Assembly (NCBI RefSeq): GCF_018531445.1
Contig: NZ_JAHDTH010000006.1
Location: forward strand, 1-64,000
Reading direction: 5' to 3'
DNA from: Pseudonocardia lacus
GTDB taxonomy: Bacteria > Actinomycetota > Actinomycetes > Mycobacteriales > Pseudonocardiaceae
DNA length: 64,000 nucleotides
Of this stretch, positions 16,178 to 25,222 are shown piece by piece. A program made the translations under genes and the position numbers. The notes beneath the pieces are model-generated. The model saw only the letters and a list, made by a program, of their open reading frames with translations. It did no database searches and was not told the origin of the DNA. How positions within the stretch are numbered: position 1 is the first letter of the stretch; each line of letters begins with the position of its first letter.

Positions 16178-17689
16178 TCAGGCGGAGCGGAGCTGGTCCT
16201 TGATGGCCGTCTTGAGGACCTTGCCGACGGTCGAGCGGGGCAGGTCGGGCCAGATCAGCACCTGCTTGGGCGCCTTCACGCTGCCGATCCGGGCCTTCAC
16301 CGCGGTGATCAGCTCGGCCTCGTCGGCGGTCGAGTCCGGGTGCAGCTGCACGACGGCGACCACCCGCTCGCCCCACTTGTCGTCGGGCAGCCCGACGACG
16401 CCGCAGTCGCGGACGTCCGGGTGGGCCATGAGGGCCTGCTCGACCTCGGCGGAGTACACGTTGAACCCTCCAGTGATGATCATGTCCTTGGCCCGGTCGA
16501 CGATGAACAGGTAGCCGTCGGCGTCGAGGTAGCCGATGTCGCCGGTGTGGTGCCAGCCGAACCGCGACGCCTCGGCCGTCGCCTCCGGGTTGCCGTAGTA
16601 GCCCGTCATCACGAGCGAGCCGCGCACCACGATCTCGCCGCGCTCGCCGGTCGCCAGCAGCCTGCCCTCGCCGTCCATGATCCCGACGGTGACCAGCGGG
16701 GTGGGGCGCCCGGCGGAGGCCAGCCGCTCGTGGGCGACGGTGCCGTCGAGGGCGAAGTGCTCGGCCGGCGGCAGCGTCGAGATCATCATCGGGGCCTCGG
16801 ACTGGCCGAACAGCTGGCCCATGACCGGGCCGATCGCGGTCAGCGCCTGCTCCAGCCGGGTCGGCGACATCGGGGCGGCGCCGTACCAGAAGCACTGCAG
16901 CGACGACAGGTCCGTGCCGGGCAGGTCCGGGTGGTCGAGCAGCTGGTAGATCACCGTCGGCGGCAGGAAGGTGTGGGTGACCCGGTGAGCGGCCACGTTC
17001 GCCAGGAAGGCGGTGGTGTCGGGGGCGGGCATGACCACGATCCGCCCGCCCAGCGCCATCACCGGGAAGCACAGCACGCCCGCGGCGTGGGTCAGCGGGG
17101 CCATGGCCAGGTAGACCGGGCGGCCCCGGAACGGGTAGCTCATCAGCACGATCGCCGTCATCGTCTCGATCGTGCGGTCGCCGAGCTGCACCCCTTTGGG
17201 GCGCCCGGTGGTGCCCCCGGTGCCGACGATCATGACGGTGTCGTCGGGCGGGGTGGCGTCGTACTCGGTGCCGTCGCCGGCGGCGGTCCAGGCGACGATG
17301 TCGGCCAGCGGCACGATCGTGCGCAGCCCCGGCAGCCGGGGGGCGATGTCGGCGACGAGGTCGGCGTAGGCGGGCGAGTGGAACAGCGCGACGCAGTCGA
17401 ACAGCTCCAGCAGCTCGCGGTTCTCCGCCGCCGCGTTGCGGGGGTTGATCGGCACCCAGACGGCGCCGCGGCGGGCGATGCCGAACACGGTGGCGAAGGC
17501 GAGCGGGTCGTTGCCGGAGAGCACGGCGACCTTGTCGCCGGCGCGCACGCCCTCCCGGGCCAGCGCGGCGGCCACCGCGTGGCTGTGCTCGACGACGTCG
17601 TCGTAGGTCAGCGTCAGCGCGTCGCCGACCAGACAAGGGGCGTCGCCGCCCAGCGACGCACCCTTGTCCAGGTAGGCGGTCAGGCCCAC
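16178..17689 (-). CDS. AMP-dependent acyl-CoA synthetase/ligase
   Basis: 503 aa, start GTG 17689 after GGAGGGGG. Adenylate-forming enzyme: P-loop-like MIVGTGGTTGRPKGVQL (A3), YGAAPM, GQLFGQSEAPMM (A5), HHTGDIGYLDADGYLFIVDRAKDMI (A7/A8 with the hinge Asp) and the catalytic Lys in GKVLKTAIKD near the C-terminus. It activates a carboxylic acid to the CoA thioester; the acid is unknown. It is 43 bp downstream of the SDR gene; both are divergent from TetR at 18655, whose operators lie in the shared gap. Confidence 0.9.
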   Translation of the reverse strand: MGLTAYLDKGASLGGDAPCLVGDALTLTYDDVVEHSHAVAAALAREGVRAGDKVAVLSGNDPLAFATVFGIARRGAVWVPINPRNAAAENRELLELFDCVALFHSPAYADLVADIAPRLPGLRTIVPLADIVAWTAAGDGTEYDATPPDDTVMIVGTGGTTGRPKGVQLGDRTIETMTAIVLMSYPFRGRPVYLAMAPLTHAAGVLCFPVMALGGRIVVMPAPDTTAFLANVAAHRVTHTFLPPTVIYQLLDHPDLPGTDLSSLQCFWYGAAPMSPTRLEQALTAIGPVMGQLFGQSEAPMMISTLPPAEHFALDGTVAHERLASAGRPTPLVTVGIMDGEGRLLATGERGEIVVRGSLVMTGYYGNPEATAEASRFGWHHTGDIGYLDADGYLFIVDRAKDMIITGGFNVYSAEVEQALMAHPDVRDCGVVGLPDDKWGERVVAVVQLHPDSTADEAELITAVKARIGSVKAPKQVLIWPDLPRSTVGKVLKTAIKDQLRSA

Positions 17690-17732
17690 GCCGCCCCCTC
17701 CAGCGGCCGCCCGACCGCCCCGTCCGCCACGG

Positions 17733-18524
17733 CTACATCCCCATCCCGCCGTCGACCGGCAGGCCGACGCCGTTGACGAAGCGGGCCGCGTCGGAGGCCA
17801 GGAAGACGACCGCGTCCGCCATGTCGGTGACCTCACCGAGGCGCCCGGACGGGGTCAGCCCGACGACCGCGGCGACGGCCGCGTCCGGGCTCTCGAACAG
17901 GCCCAGGCCGGAGGTCTCCACGGCCAGCTTGACGCCCATCTCGGTCGGCACGAGCCCGGGGTAGATGCAGTTGACCCGCACCCCGTAGCCGAGCTTGCCC
18001 GACTCCATGGCCGCGACCCGGGTGAGCCGGTCGACCGCGGACTTGGTGGCGGAGTAGCCGGCGATGGCGGGGAAGGCGATGGTGGCCGCGACGGAGGCGA
18101 CGTTGATGATCGTGCCGCCGGCGCCGGCGGCCCCCTCCGGCCGCATGGCCCGCAGGCCGTGCTTGAGGCCCAGCATGGTGCCGAGGACGTTGACGTCGAG
18201 CATCTTGCGGATGTCGTCGGGGTCGGTGTCCACGATCAGCTGGGTGACCTCGATGCCGGCGTTGTTGACCAGCACGTCGAGGCCGCCGAGCTCGCGCACG
18301 GTGTGCGCGACGGCGTTCTCCCAGGCCGCGTCGTCGGTGACGTCCAACTCGACGAAGCCGCCGCCCTGCAGACCGGCCGCGGTCTGCTCGCCGACGTCCT
18401 TGAGCACGTCGGCGATCATCACGCGGGCCCCGGCCGCGGTCAGCGCCTGCGCCATGCCCGCGCCCAGTCCGCGGGCGCCCCCGGTCACGAGCGCGCGCTT
18501 CCCCGCCAGATCGAACGGACTCAT
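17733..18524 (-). CDS. Short-chain dehydrogenase/reductase
   Basis: 263 aa, ATG 18524 after GAGGAG. Classical SDR: cofactor motif VTGGARGLGAGMA (TGxxxGxG), DV segment for the adenine ring, NNAGIE, catalytic Ser in INVASVAATIAF, and the YSATK (Tyr-Lys) pair, ending in GVGLPVDGGMGM. Probably oxidises or reduces an acyl-CoA or alcohol intermediate in the same pathway as the downstream ligase. Confidence 0.9.
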   Translation of the reverse strand: MSPFDLAGKRALVTGGARGLGAGMAQALTAAGARVMIADVLKDVGEQTAAGLQGGGFVELDVTDDAAWENAVAHTVRELGGLDVLVNNAGIEVTQLIVDTDPDDIRKMLDVNVLGTMLGLKHGLRAMRPEGAAGAGGTIINVASVAATIAFPAIAGYSATKSAVDRLTRVAAMESGKLGYGVRVNCIYPGLVPTEMGVKLAVETSGLGLFESPDAAVAAVVGLTPSGRLGEVTDMADAVVFLASDAARFVNGVGLPVDGGMGM

Positions 18525-18589
18525 CCGTGCTCCTCTCGCCATCGCCGGTGATGTCGCCTGTGATGCGGAGCACCACGGTGGAGGACATC

Positions 18590-18626
18590 TGGACGAGTGT
18601 CAAGAATTGTCTGGACGGGTGTCCAA
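18590..18626. promoter_or_regulatory. TetR operator pair
   Basis: TGGAC-GGGT-GTCCA (18612-18625) is a perfect 5-bp dyad; an imperfect copy TGGAC-GAGT-GTCAA lies at 18590-18603, 22 bp upstream (two turns). Both are in the gap between the divergent SDR and TetR genes. Confidence 0.6.
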
Positions 18627-18654
18627 ACGGGTGGGGTCGGTTAGCCTACCCGTG

Positions 18655-19257
18655 ATGACAGCCACCGTCGGACGGGTCGACAAGTTCGAGGAGCGCCGCC
18701 GCGAGCTCGCGGACGCGGCGCTGCAGACCCTGTCCGAGCTCGGTTACGCGCGCACGAGCCTGCGCGAGATCGCCCAGCACACGTCCTTCTCGCACGGCGT
18801 GCTGCACTACTACTTCCGCGACAAGGTCGAGCTGATCACCTACTGCGTGCGCCGCTACAAGGCGGTGTGCGTGCTGCGCTACGACGAGGTCATCGCGGCC
18901 GCCCGCACCGGCGAGGAGCTCTCCACGGGGTTCGCCGCGGCCATGGCCGGCACCCTCGTCGTCGACGCCCGCATGCACCGGCTCTGGTACGACCTGCGCT
19001 CCCAGTCGCTGTTCGAGCCCGCCTTCCGCGACGACGTCCGCGAGATCGACGCCATCCTCGAGGACATGATCACGCGGGTGGTCGGGCGCTACGCCGAGCT
19101 CGTCGACGGGGTGCCGGTGCTGCCGTCCTCGGCCGCCTACGCCGGTTTCGACGGGTTGTTCCAGCAGGCCCTGCTGCGGCACCTGTCCGGTGTGGAAACG
19201 GCGCCCGCGCAGTTGCGCGTCGATGTCGAGCGGTTCCTGGCGCTGGTCACGGCCTGA
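18655..19257 (+). CDS. TetR-family regulator
   Basis: 200 aa. N-terminal HTH (ELADAALQTLSELGYARTSLREIAQHTSFSHGVLHYYF, read in pieces) followed by an all-helical ligand domain with AGFDGLFQQALLRHL. ATG 18655 (GTG 18652 adjacent). It should repress the divergent SDR-ligase operon and itself via the dyads at 18590-18626. The effector is likely an acyl-CoA or the pathway substrate (inference). Confidence 0.88.
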   Translation: MTATVGRVDKFEERRRELADAALQTLSELGYARTSLREIAQHTSFSHGVLHYYFRDKVELITYCVRRYKAVCVLRYDEVIAAARTGEELSTGFAAAMAGTLVVDARMHRLWYDLRSQSLFEPAFRDDVREIDAILEDMITRVVGRYAELVDGVPVLPSSAAYAGFDGLFQQALLRHLSGVETAPAQLRVDVERFLALVTA

Positions 19258-19677
19258 CCGCGGCCCGGTGCGCCCGACCTCGCCCGCACCGGGGAGGGCC
19301 CGGTGACGTGGCCGTTCACGGCTGGATTAATGTACGCCGGAAGTGTTCGCACGATTCCCGAACAGAATCGTCGGAAATGCGGTGCCCGGGCGGACCGGGT
19401 GGGGTGCGGCGCTTGTGGCGCTTTGTACTCCGAACGGGGCGGCGCTGAGTCTCGGCGTGTCGCGCGGCCGGCGGTTCGCCGCCTTCCGCGACAGGTCCTG
19501 CCGAGCGGACGAGCGGTCAGCTCACCCGAACAGGTGTAAGTGTTGCCCCGCTGACGACGCTGAGTAGTCGAGCGCTATTGTCCCGCAGCGACGTGCGATA
19601 GGGATCACAAACCATCCGTGCGTCGGTGGCCCCACGCAGTGTTCGACCCACGCAGTGTTCGACGAGGGACGGTCGGG
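19258..19677. other. Long 5' region before the binding-protein gene
   Basis: 420 bp with a locally lower GC (near 19320-19380). It contains a perfect 7-bp dyad ACGATTC-N7-GAATCGT (19351-19371) and a perfect 16-bp tandem duplication CCCACGCAGTGTTCGA (19631-19646 and 19647-19662) close to the start codon. No convincing gene. Confidence 0.5.
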
Positions 19678-20898
19678 ATGAGTGCTTCGGACCTGAGCCG
19701 ACGCCGGTTCTTAGGCGCGATGGCGGCGGTGGCGGGCGCCCCGTTGCTCGCCGCGTGCGGCGGTAGCGCGTCGGGGGCGGGTGCCGTCGCGGACCCCAGC
19801 GCCGCGGTGCGGGTGGGCCTCGTCGTTCCCCAGTCCGGGGTCTACGAGCCGCTGGGCGGCGACATGAAGCGCGGCTGGGAGCTGTGGCTCGCCCAGCACG
19901 GCAACACGCTCGGCGGCCGGCAGGTCACCACGATCGTCGCCGACGAGGGCGACAGCCCGGACCGGGGCGTGCCGACCGTGCAGCGGGTGCTGCAGAGCGA
20001 CCAGGTCGACGTCGTCGTGGGCCTGGTGAACTCGGCGACCGCGCTGGCCGCGGCGCCGCTCATCGTGCGGGCCAAGAAGCTGCTGCTGGTCGGCAACGCC
20101 GGCGCCGCGGACATCACCGGGCGCCACCGCACGCCCTACATCTGGCGCACCTCCTTCCAGAACGCGCAGGTGGCCGCGGCGGTCGGTCCCTACCTCGCGC
20201 AGGAGAACATCCCCGGTGGCGTCTTCCTGATCGCCCCGGACTACGCCGCGGGCAGCGAGGCGCGCGTCGGGTTCAAGGTGGCCTTCGAGCGGGCGGGCGG
20301 CACGATCGCCGGGCAGGCCGGCCCGGAGTTCGGCAAGACCCAGGACTTCGGCCCGTACCTGCAGGAGATCCGCGAGTCCGGCGCGGGTGCGGTGTTCTGC
20401 TTCTTCGCCGGCGCGGAGGCGGTGCGGTTCGTCCAGCAGTACGCCGCGTTCGGGCTCGGCGACATCCCCCTCTACGGCTCCGGCTTCCTCACCGAGGGCG
20501 GGGTCCTGGACGGGCAGGGCGAGGCCGCGGTGGGCGTGCGGACGTCGCTGTTCTACTCCGACCGCCTGGACAACCCGGCCAACGTCGCGTTCGTCGACGC
20601 CTACCGGGCCGCCTACCGGGTCCTGCCGACCTGCTACTCGGTGTCCATGTGGGACGCGGCCGCCGTGCTCGACCGGGCGCTGCGCACCACGAAGGGCCTC
20701 GACGGCGACTCGCTCAGCGCGGCGCTGGAAGGGGTCGGCACGATCGACGACAGCCCGCGCGGCCCCTGGGTCTTCGACGGGCAGAGCCCGAAGCAGAACA
20801 TGTACCTGCGCTCGGTCGAGGGGACCCCGCCCCAGCTGTCCAACGTGGTGATCGCCGACCTCGGGCAGAAGTCGCAGTTCCTGACCGGCTCCGAGTAG
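19678..20898 (+). CDS. Orphan ABC substrate-binding lipoprotein (urea/amide/branched-chain type)
   Basis: 406 aa. The signal has a twin-arginine style SRRRFLG and a lipobox LLAAC with Cys27, so a Tat-exported lipoprotein is likely. The mature part is a type 1 binding fold: RVGLVVPQSGVYEPLGGDMKRGWELWL, VTTIVADEGDSPDRG, DVVVGLVNSATALAAAPL, then PYIWRTSFQN and GKTQDFGPYLQEIRESGAGAVFCFF. It resembles UrtA/AmiC-type proteins, but no permease or ATPase genes adjoin it, so it may serve the urt system 9 kb away or act as a sensor. Start ATG 19678 chosen at the signal peptide. Confidence 0.85.
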   Translation: MSASDLSRRRFLGAMAAVAGAPLLAACGGSASGAGAVADPSAAVRVGLVVPQSGVYEPLGGDMKRGWELWLAQHGNTLGGRQVTTIVADEGDSPDRGVPTVQRVLQSDQVDVVVGLVNSATALAAAPLIVRAKKLLLVGNAGAADITGRHRTPYIWRTSFQNAQVAAAVGPYLAQENIPGGVFLIAPDYAAGSEARVGFKVAFERAGGTIAGQAGPEFGKTQDFGPYLQEIRESGAGAVFCFFAGAEAVRFVQQYAAFGLGDIPLYGSGFLTEGGVLDGQGEAAVGVRTSLFYSDRLDNPANVAFVDAYRAAYRVLPTCYSVSMWDAAAVLDRALRTTKGLDGDSLSAALEGVGTIDDSPRGPWVFDGQSPKQNMYLRSVEGTPPQLSNVVIADLGQKSQFLTGSE

Positions 20899-20925
20899 CC
20901 GAGTAGCCGCGCCCGTCGGCCCGGG

Positions 20926-21351
20926 TCAGACCCGCCCGCCCTGCACCACCTCGCGCAGCGCGGTGAGCTGGTGGGCGTCGGCCCGGCGGATCGCGGCGCG
21001 CACGACCGGGCCCAGCACGACCCAGGGGCCGGCGGTGGCCACGTCGGCGGTGAGTCGGACGCGGGTCCGGTCGTCGGAGGGGAGCAGCCGGTAGGTGTAG
21101 CGGGCGGTGACGCCGCCCTGCACGGACACGAGCGTGAGCGCGCGTCCGGGCTCCACCTCCGTGATGGTGCTGGTGCGGGCCCGGCCCCGGGTGCGGAACG
21201 TGACGGTCGAGCCGGGCGCGGTGCCGGCGTCGCAGCTCATGGCGTCGATCCCGGGCATCCAGCGCGGCGCGCGCTCCCAGTCGGTGAGCTCGCGCCACAC
21301 CTCGGCGGCCGGCCTGTCGATCACGGTCTTGCTCTCGAACGCGCGTCGCAC
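20926..21351 (-). CDS. SRPBCC-family (START-like) protein
   Basis: 141 aa. Typical lipid/polyketide-binding helix-grip: ESKTVIDRPAAEVWRELTDWERAPRWMPGI at the N-terminus, alternating strands, and a long C-terminal helix (ADAHQLTALREVV). Probably binds a hydrophobic ligand; no enzyme activity can be assigned. It is 75 bp downstream of the AraC regulator on the same strand and may be co-transcribed. Confidence 0.82.
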   Translation of the reverse strand: MRRAFESKTVIDRPAAEVWRELTDWERAPRWMPGIDAMSCDAGTAPGSTVTFRTRGRARTSTITEVEPGRALTLVSVQGGVTARYTYRLLPSDDRTRVRLTADVATAGPWVVLGPVVRAAIRRADAHQLTALREVVQGGRV

Positions 21352-21426
21352 GGGGGCTCCTTCGGTGGCGGCCGGGTCGGTCGGCAGGAGTCTGGAGGTC
21401 GGCGCGGCCGGCGGCTTGTACGGATT

Positions 21427-22260
21427 TCACCTCTCCGGCACGAAGCCGGGCTCGTGCTGCCCGGCGGCGAACTCGCGGCGCTGCGCGGCCACGTAGGCCG
21501 TCGGCGTGACGCCGGTGTGGCGGCGGAAGTCGCGGATGAAGTGGCTCTGGTCGAACCAGCCCCACTGCGCGGCCAGCGCGGTCCAGTCGACCGCGGAGTG
21601 GACGTCGATCCGGGCGAGCAGCCTGCGCAGCCGCAGGATGCGGGCGAGCGCGCGCGGCGCCAACCCGACGACCCGCACGAACTCGCGGTCGAGGTGGGCG
21701 TGGGTGACGCCCAGGTCCGCGGCGATCCGGGCGATCGGGCGCCGGGGGTCGGCCTCCAGCGCGGCGACCGCGGCCGCGCAGCGGGCGACACCGGGCCCGT
21801 CCGGGCGCAGGCCGGCCAGCAGGGCGTGCTCGACCATGGCCAGCCCCGCCCGCGGGTCGGCGAGCCCCAGCAGCGACTCGCGCAGCGGCCCGGCCGCGGG
21901 CCACGCGCCCGCCAGGTCGACGACCCGCCCGCGCAGCTCGGCCGGCCCGGTCCCGAACAGGGCCCGGCAGCCCACCGGCGTCGAGACGACGCCGACGGCC
22001 CACGTCTCGGCCGTGGGTGCGTTGACGACGGGCCCGTCGTGCGGCCCGGCCAGCCAGCCGTGCGTCGCCACGAACCGCTCGCCGGTGCCGTTGCGGGGGA
22101 CCTGGACGATGGGCGCGCCGAGCACGAGCACGGCGACGGTCGACCCCGTCGGCGCGATCCGCTCCTGCCGGTAGGGGATCTGCCCGCGCGCCCACCAGAG
22201 CGACTCCGCGTAGGGCGCCAGCGGCGGCCCCGGGCGCACCAGCTCGAACTCGAACTCCAC
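21427..22260 (-). CDS. AraC-family regulator
   Basis: 277 aa. The N-terminal ~150 residues are the DUF6597-type sensor (LAPYAESLWWARG, HGWLAGPHDGPVV, VGVVSTPVGCRALFG). The C-terminal ~100 hold two HTHs: ARIAADLGVTHAHLDREFVRVVGLAPR and then WGWFDQSHFIRDFRRHTGVTPTAY, the conserved second helix set of AraC proteins. Ligand unknown. Confidence 0.88.
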   Translation of the reverse strand: MEFEFELVRPGPPLAPYAESLWWARGQIPYRQERIAPTGSTVAVLVLGAPIVQVPRNGTGERFVATHGWLAGPHDGPVVNAPTAETWAVGVVSTPVGCRALFGTGPAELRGRVVDLAGAWPAAGPLRESLLGLADPRAGLAMVEHALLAGLRPDGPGVARCAAAVAALEADPRRPIARIAADLGVTHAHLDREFVRVVGLAPRALARILRLRRLLARIDVHSAVDWTALAAQWGWFDQSHFIRDFRRHTGVTPTAYVAAQRREFAAGQHEPGFVPER

Positions 22261-22286
22261 CGCGGGCCCTCCTCGGCGGTGAACCT

Positions 22287-22450
22287 AGTGTCCCCCGCCG
22301 GACGTTGACCACGTATCTCGCCGGCCCAGCTTCCCGCTGACCACACCGGGGACCGGCCCGAGTACGCCCGGTACGAGGGCCGGCCCCGGGCGTGCCCAGC
22401 AGAAACCTGGGTCCATCGATGTACCCGCCGAACTTCCGGCGGGGGACACT
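22287..22450. repeat. 164-bp near-palindromic intergenic element
   Basis: The two ends are inverted copies: AGTGTCCCCCGCCGGA (22287-22302) against its exact reverse complement (22435-22450), extendable inward to 19 of 20. The centre is a second strong dyad (CCGGGG..CCGGCCC..GTAC arms at 22346-22365 and 22371-22389) sharing the same midpoint near 22368, and the stretches between also pair partly. The whole element can fold into one long hairpin. It could be a MITE/REP-like element; no flanking target duplication was seen. Confidence 0.6.
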
Positions 22451-22493
22451 CGTGGTGACCGGCGGTCCAGACCCGGCTCGTACCCCGTCCGAT

Positions 22494-22511
22494 ATGGGTG
22501 CTGACCCGCAT
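22494..22511. promoter_or_regulatory. 18-bp box, copy 1
   Basis: ATGGGTGCTGACCCGCAT lies 65 bp upstream of the small membrane protein gene. It is related to the boxes at 24608-24625 and 26518-26535 that surround the NarL-type two-component genes. Confidence 0.5.
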
Positions 22512-22576
22512 GGTGGACCGTCGCCGCCCGTCGAAGACTGGGTGCCACCAGCGGCGGGACGACGGGTGGTGAACCG

Positions 22577-22834
22577 GTGGCGGAGGCGGACGAGGTGCGT
22601 GGTGGAGGCGACCGGGCCGGGCAGGAACCCGTCGATGCGGTCGTCGTCCCCGGGACCGGCGGGCTCGGGCCCGAGCACGAGATCGTGCCGGTCTGGGTGC
22701 TGATCGCGATCGTGGCCGGGCTCGCGGCGATGTCCGGGTCGGCGGTCGTGCTGGTGCTGCTCAGCGTCGGCACCATCCTCTGGACGATCATGACCGCCGA
22801 CCGCACCCCGCCGCCGCCCCGGAAGCGCTCGTAG
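22577..22834 (+). CDS. Small membrane protein of unknown function
   Basis: 85 aa from GTG 22577. An acidic N-terminal third is followed by one long hydrophobic stretch (about 38-72: VPVWVLIAIVAGLAAM..., AVVLVLLSVGTILWTIM), probably two short helices, and a PPPPRKR tail. No Shine-Dalgarno is obvious. Its promoter region carries box copy 1, so it may belong to the regulon of the adjacent NarL-type system. Coding status is likely but not certain. Confidence 0.5.
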   Translation: MAEADEVRGGGDRAGQEPVDAVVVPGTGGLGPEHEIVPVWVLIAIVAGLAAMSGSAVVLVLLSVGTILWTIMTADRTPPPPRKRS

Positions 22835-22843
22835 CGTCCGTGC

Positions 22844-23494
22844 TCAGGGCTCGATGAGCCCGGCCCGGATCGCGTAGCGGGCCAGGTCGAGGCGGTCGCG
22901 CAGGCCCAGCTTGTGCAGGATGTTCGCGCGGTGGCGGTCGACGGTCTTGACGCTGATGAACAGGGTCTCGGCGATCTCCTTCGCCGGGTGTCCCTCGGCG
23001 ATGAGCTTGACGATCTCCTCCTCGCGCGGGGTCAGCACCGTCGTCGGCGGCTTCTCGCCGCGGCGCACCCGCTGCAGGTAGTCGCGGATCAGCGCGGTCA
23101 CCGCGCCCGGGTAGAGGAACGGCTCGCCGCGCATCGCCGCCCGGCAGGCCTCCAGCAGGTCGCGGTCGGCGACCGACTTCAGCACGTAGCCGCAGGCGCC
23201 CGCCTCCAGCGCGGCGAACAGGTACTGCTCGCTGTCGTACATCGACAGCATCAGGATGCGCGCGCCCGGGTCGCGCCGGGAGATCTCCCGGGCCGCCTGG
23301 ATGCCGGTCATCCGCGGCATCGCGATGTCGAGCACGGCCAGGTCGAACTCCGTCGCGGCGGCCTCCGCGACGGCCTCGGCGCCGTCGGCCGCCTCGGCGA
23401 CCACCGCCAGGTCGGGTTCGGCGTCGAGGATCATCCGCAGGCCCTGGCGCACGAGCGCGTGGTCGTCGGCGAGCAGGATCCTGGTCGGGGTCAC
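22844..23494 (-). CDS. NarL/LuxR-type response regulator
   Basis: 216 aa, GTG start overlapping the kinase stop by 4 bp. Receiver domain with acidic pair D10-D11 and phospho-acceptor D56 ([14 protein letters not shown]), conserved Lys in YVLKSVAD, and a C-terminal LuxR HTH ([43 protein letters not shown]). Phosphorylated by the co-transcribed kinase, it should bind DNA as a dimer. The three 18-bp boxes near this locus are candidate targets. Confidence 0.93.
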   Translation of the reverse strand: MTPTRILLADDHALVRQGLRMILDAEPDLAVVAEAADGAEAVAEAAATEFDLAVLDIAMPRMTGIQAAREISRRDPGARILMLSMYDSEQYLFAALEAGACGYVLKSVADRDLLEACRAAMRGEPFLYPGAVTALIRDYLQRVRRGEKPPTTVLTPREEEIVKLIAEGHPAKEIAETLFISVKTVDRHRANILHKLGLRDRLDLARYAIRAGLIEP

Positions 23495-24495
23495 CGTGCG
23501 TGCTCCAGTCCGGGCGGGAGGGGGATGGTCAGGCGCACCTCGGTGCCCTGCGAGAGCGGCGAGTCGATGCGCAGGTGCCCGCCCACGAGCAGGGCGCGCT
23601 CGCGCATCCCACGGATGCCGGCGCCATCGGTGCGCACGCCGCCGACGCCGTCGTCGGACACCAGCAGGATGAGCCGGTTGCCCTCGACGCGCAGATCGAG
23701 CCGCACGCGGTCGGCGTCGGCGTGGCGGGCGACGTTGGTCAGGCACTCCTGGGCGACGCGGTAGACCACCAGCTCCACCTCGTCGGTCAACCCCGCCGGG
23801 ACGGACTCGGCCGTGCGCTCCACCACGATCCCGCTGGCCTCGGTGAACTCGGTGACCACCGCCCGCAGTGCGCTGGCCAGGCCCAGGTCCTCCAGCACGC
23901 CGGGGCGCAGCCTGCGGGCCACCTGGCGGACCTCGTCGAGGCTCGCGCGCACCCCGTCGCGCACGATCCGCAGGTCGTCGGCCAGCTCCGCGGGGGCCCG
24001 GTCGGCCACCCGCTTGAGCGACAGCAGCGCCGCGGTCAGGCTCTGGCCGATCTCGTCGTGCAGCTCGCGGGCGATCCGCCTGCGCTCGCCCTCCTGCGCG
24101 GCCAGCGCGTGCGCGCTGCTGGCGCTGCGCTCTGCGGTGAGCCGGTCGAGCATCGCGTTGAACGTCGCGATCAACTGCGCGAGGTCGCCGTTGCCGGCGT
24201 CGGCCAGCCGGTCGTCGGAGCTGACCAGGTCGACCCGCTCCATGAGTGCGGTCAGCGCCGTCAGCGGGGCGAGGCTGCGCCGCAGCAGCAGTGTGGTGGC
24301 GCCGAGGATCATGGTCAGGCCCAGCAGCAGGACGGGCACCTCGGTGAGCAGGATCGGCGAGGACACGGTGGCCGGCGAGAACGCCAGCACGAGCGTCCCG
24401 GCCGTGAACACCGTGCCGTTGATGAGCACGAGCCGGCGGAACAGCGCCTGCGCCGGGGTGCGGCGGGGCCGGTCCGGCCGCGCGGTGCGGGTCAT
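23491..24495 (-). CDS. Sensor histidine kinase (HisKA_3 type)
   Basis: 334 aa. Two membrane helices (about 19-41 and 48-71) enclose a very short outside loop, so it probably senses a membrane or intracellular signal; a HAMP-like linker follows, then the HisKA_3 dimerisation helix with phospho-His146 ([11 protein letters not shown]). The ATPase has the N-box [14 protein letters not shown] and G-box [19 protein letters not shown]. Partner of the overlapping response regulator. ATG 24495 chosen; the frame continues upstream. Confidence 0.92.
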   Translation of the reverse strand: MTRTARPDRPRRTPAQALFRRLVLINGTVFTAGTLVLAFSPATVSSPILLTEVPVLLLGLTMILGATTLLLRRSLAPLTALTALMERVDLVSSDDRLADAGNGDLAQLIATFNAMLDRLTAERSASSAHALAAQEGERRRIARELHDEIGQSLTAALLSLKRVADRAPAELADDLRIVRDGVRASLDEVRQVARRLRPGVLEDLGLASALRAVVTEFTEASGIVVERTAESVPAGLTDEVELVVYRVAQECLTNVARHADADRVRLDLRVEGNRLILLVSDDGVGGVRTDGAGIRGMRERALLVGGHLRIDSPLSQGTEVRLTIPLPPGLEHAR

Positions 24496-24607
24496 GGGCG
24501 AAGCCTCCAGCCGGACGTCCGTCGGTGTCCATTCGGGTCGGCAACCAGCCCGCGCGCGGCGGAACGCGCGGGCGCGGGCGCGGATTGCGGGCCGTACCCG
24601 CGCCGAC

Positions 24608-24625
24608 ATGGGTGCCAGACCCCAT
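24608..24625. promoter_or_regulatory. 18-bp box, copy 2 (perfect ATGGG-N8-CCCAT dyad)
   Basis: ATGGGTGCCAGACCCCAT lies in the gap between the divergent histidine kinase (113 bp away) and the CBS-domain gene (120 bp away), so it could control both the kinase-regulator operon and the CBS/permease operon. Confidence 0.55.
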
Positions 24626-24744
24626 ACAGCTGCGACCCGCGAGTGCCGAGACTTCCCGACAGCGACGACGGGAGGTGCGGGGGATGGGTGAGCGCTCCGG
24701 CTCCGCGGTCGTCGCGGGTCCGTCACCGGCAAAGGAGCGGTGTC

Positions 24745-25200
24745 ATGCAGGCACACGACATCGTCGAGCAGTTGCCGACGGTCCGTGGGTCCGACCTGGT
24801 CGCCACCGCGGTGCGGATGATGGCCGAGGCGCACCTGCCGGGCCTGGTCGTGGTGGACGGGCGGGCGCGCCCGCGGGCGGTGCTGCCCGGCACCCAGGTG
24901 CTGCGGCTGACGCTGCCGCGCGCGCTGCTGGAGGACCCGGCGCTGGCCCGCACGATCGACGAGGCCAACGCCGGCCTGTTCTGGTCGGAGCTGGGCGACC
25001 TGACCGTCGACGAGTGCCTGCCCCGCCACGACCCGCGCCCGGCCGCGGTCCGGCCGGACGCCACCCTGGTGGAGGTGGCGGCGCTGATGGCCCGCGCCCG
25101 ATCCCCGCTGGTGGCGGTGGTCGGGCCGGCGGGCACGCTGGTCGGCGGCATCACCCTGGTCCGGCTGCTCGACGTGCTGGCCGGGGACGCCCCCGGGTGA
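24745..25200 (+). CDS. CBS-domain protein
   Basis: 151 aa, ATG after AAAGGAG. Two CBS motifs form one Bateman module: residues ~5-60 ([28 protein letters not shown]) and ~100-150 ([42 protein letters not shown]). Bateman modules bind adenosine nucleotides. The next gene, an anion/arsenite-type permease, starts 23 bp later, so this may be a nucleotide-sensing regulatory subunit of that transporter. Confidence 0.88.
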   Translation: MQAHDIVEQLPTVRGSDLVATAVRMMAEAHLPGLVVVDGRARPRAVLPGTQVLRLTLPRALLEDPALARTIDEANAGLFWSELGDLTVDECLPRHDPRPAAVRPDATLVEVAALMARARSPLVAVVGPAGTLVGGITLVRLLDVLAGDAPG

Positions 25201-25222
25201 CGGGCCCGGTGGGCGGTGGCGC

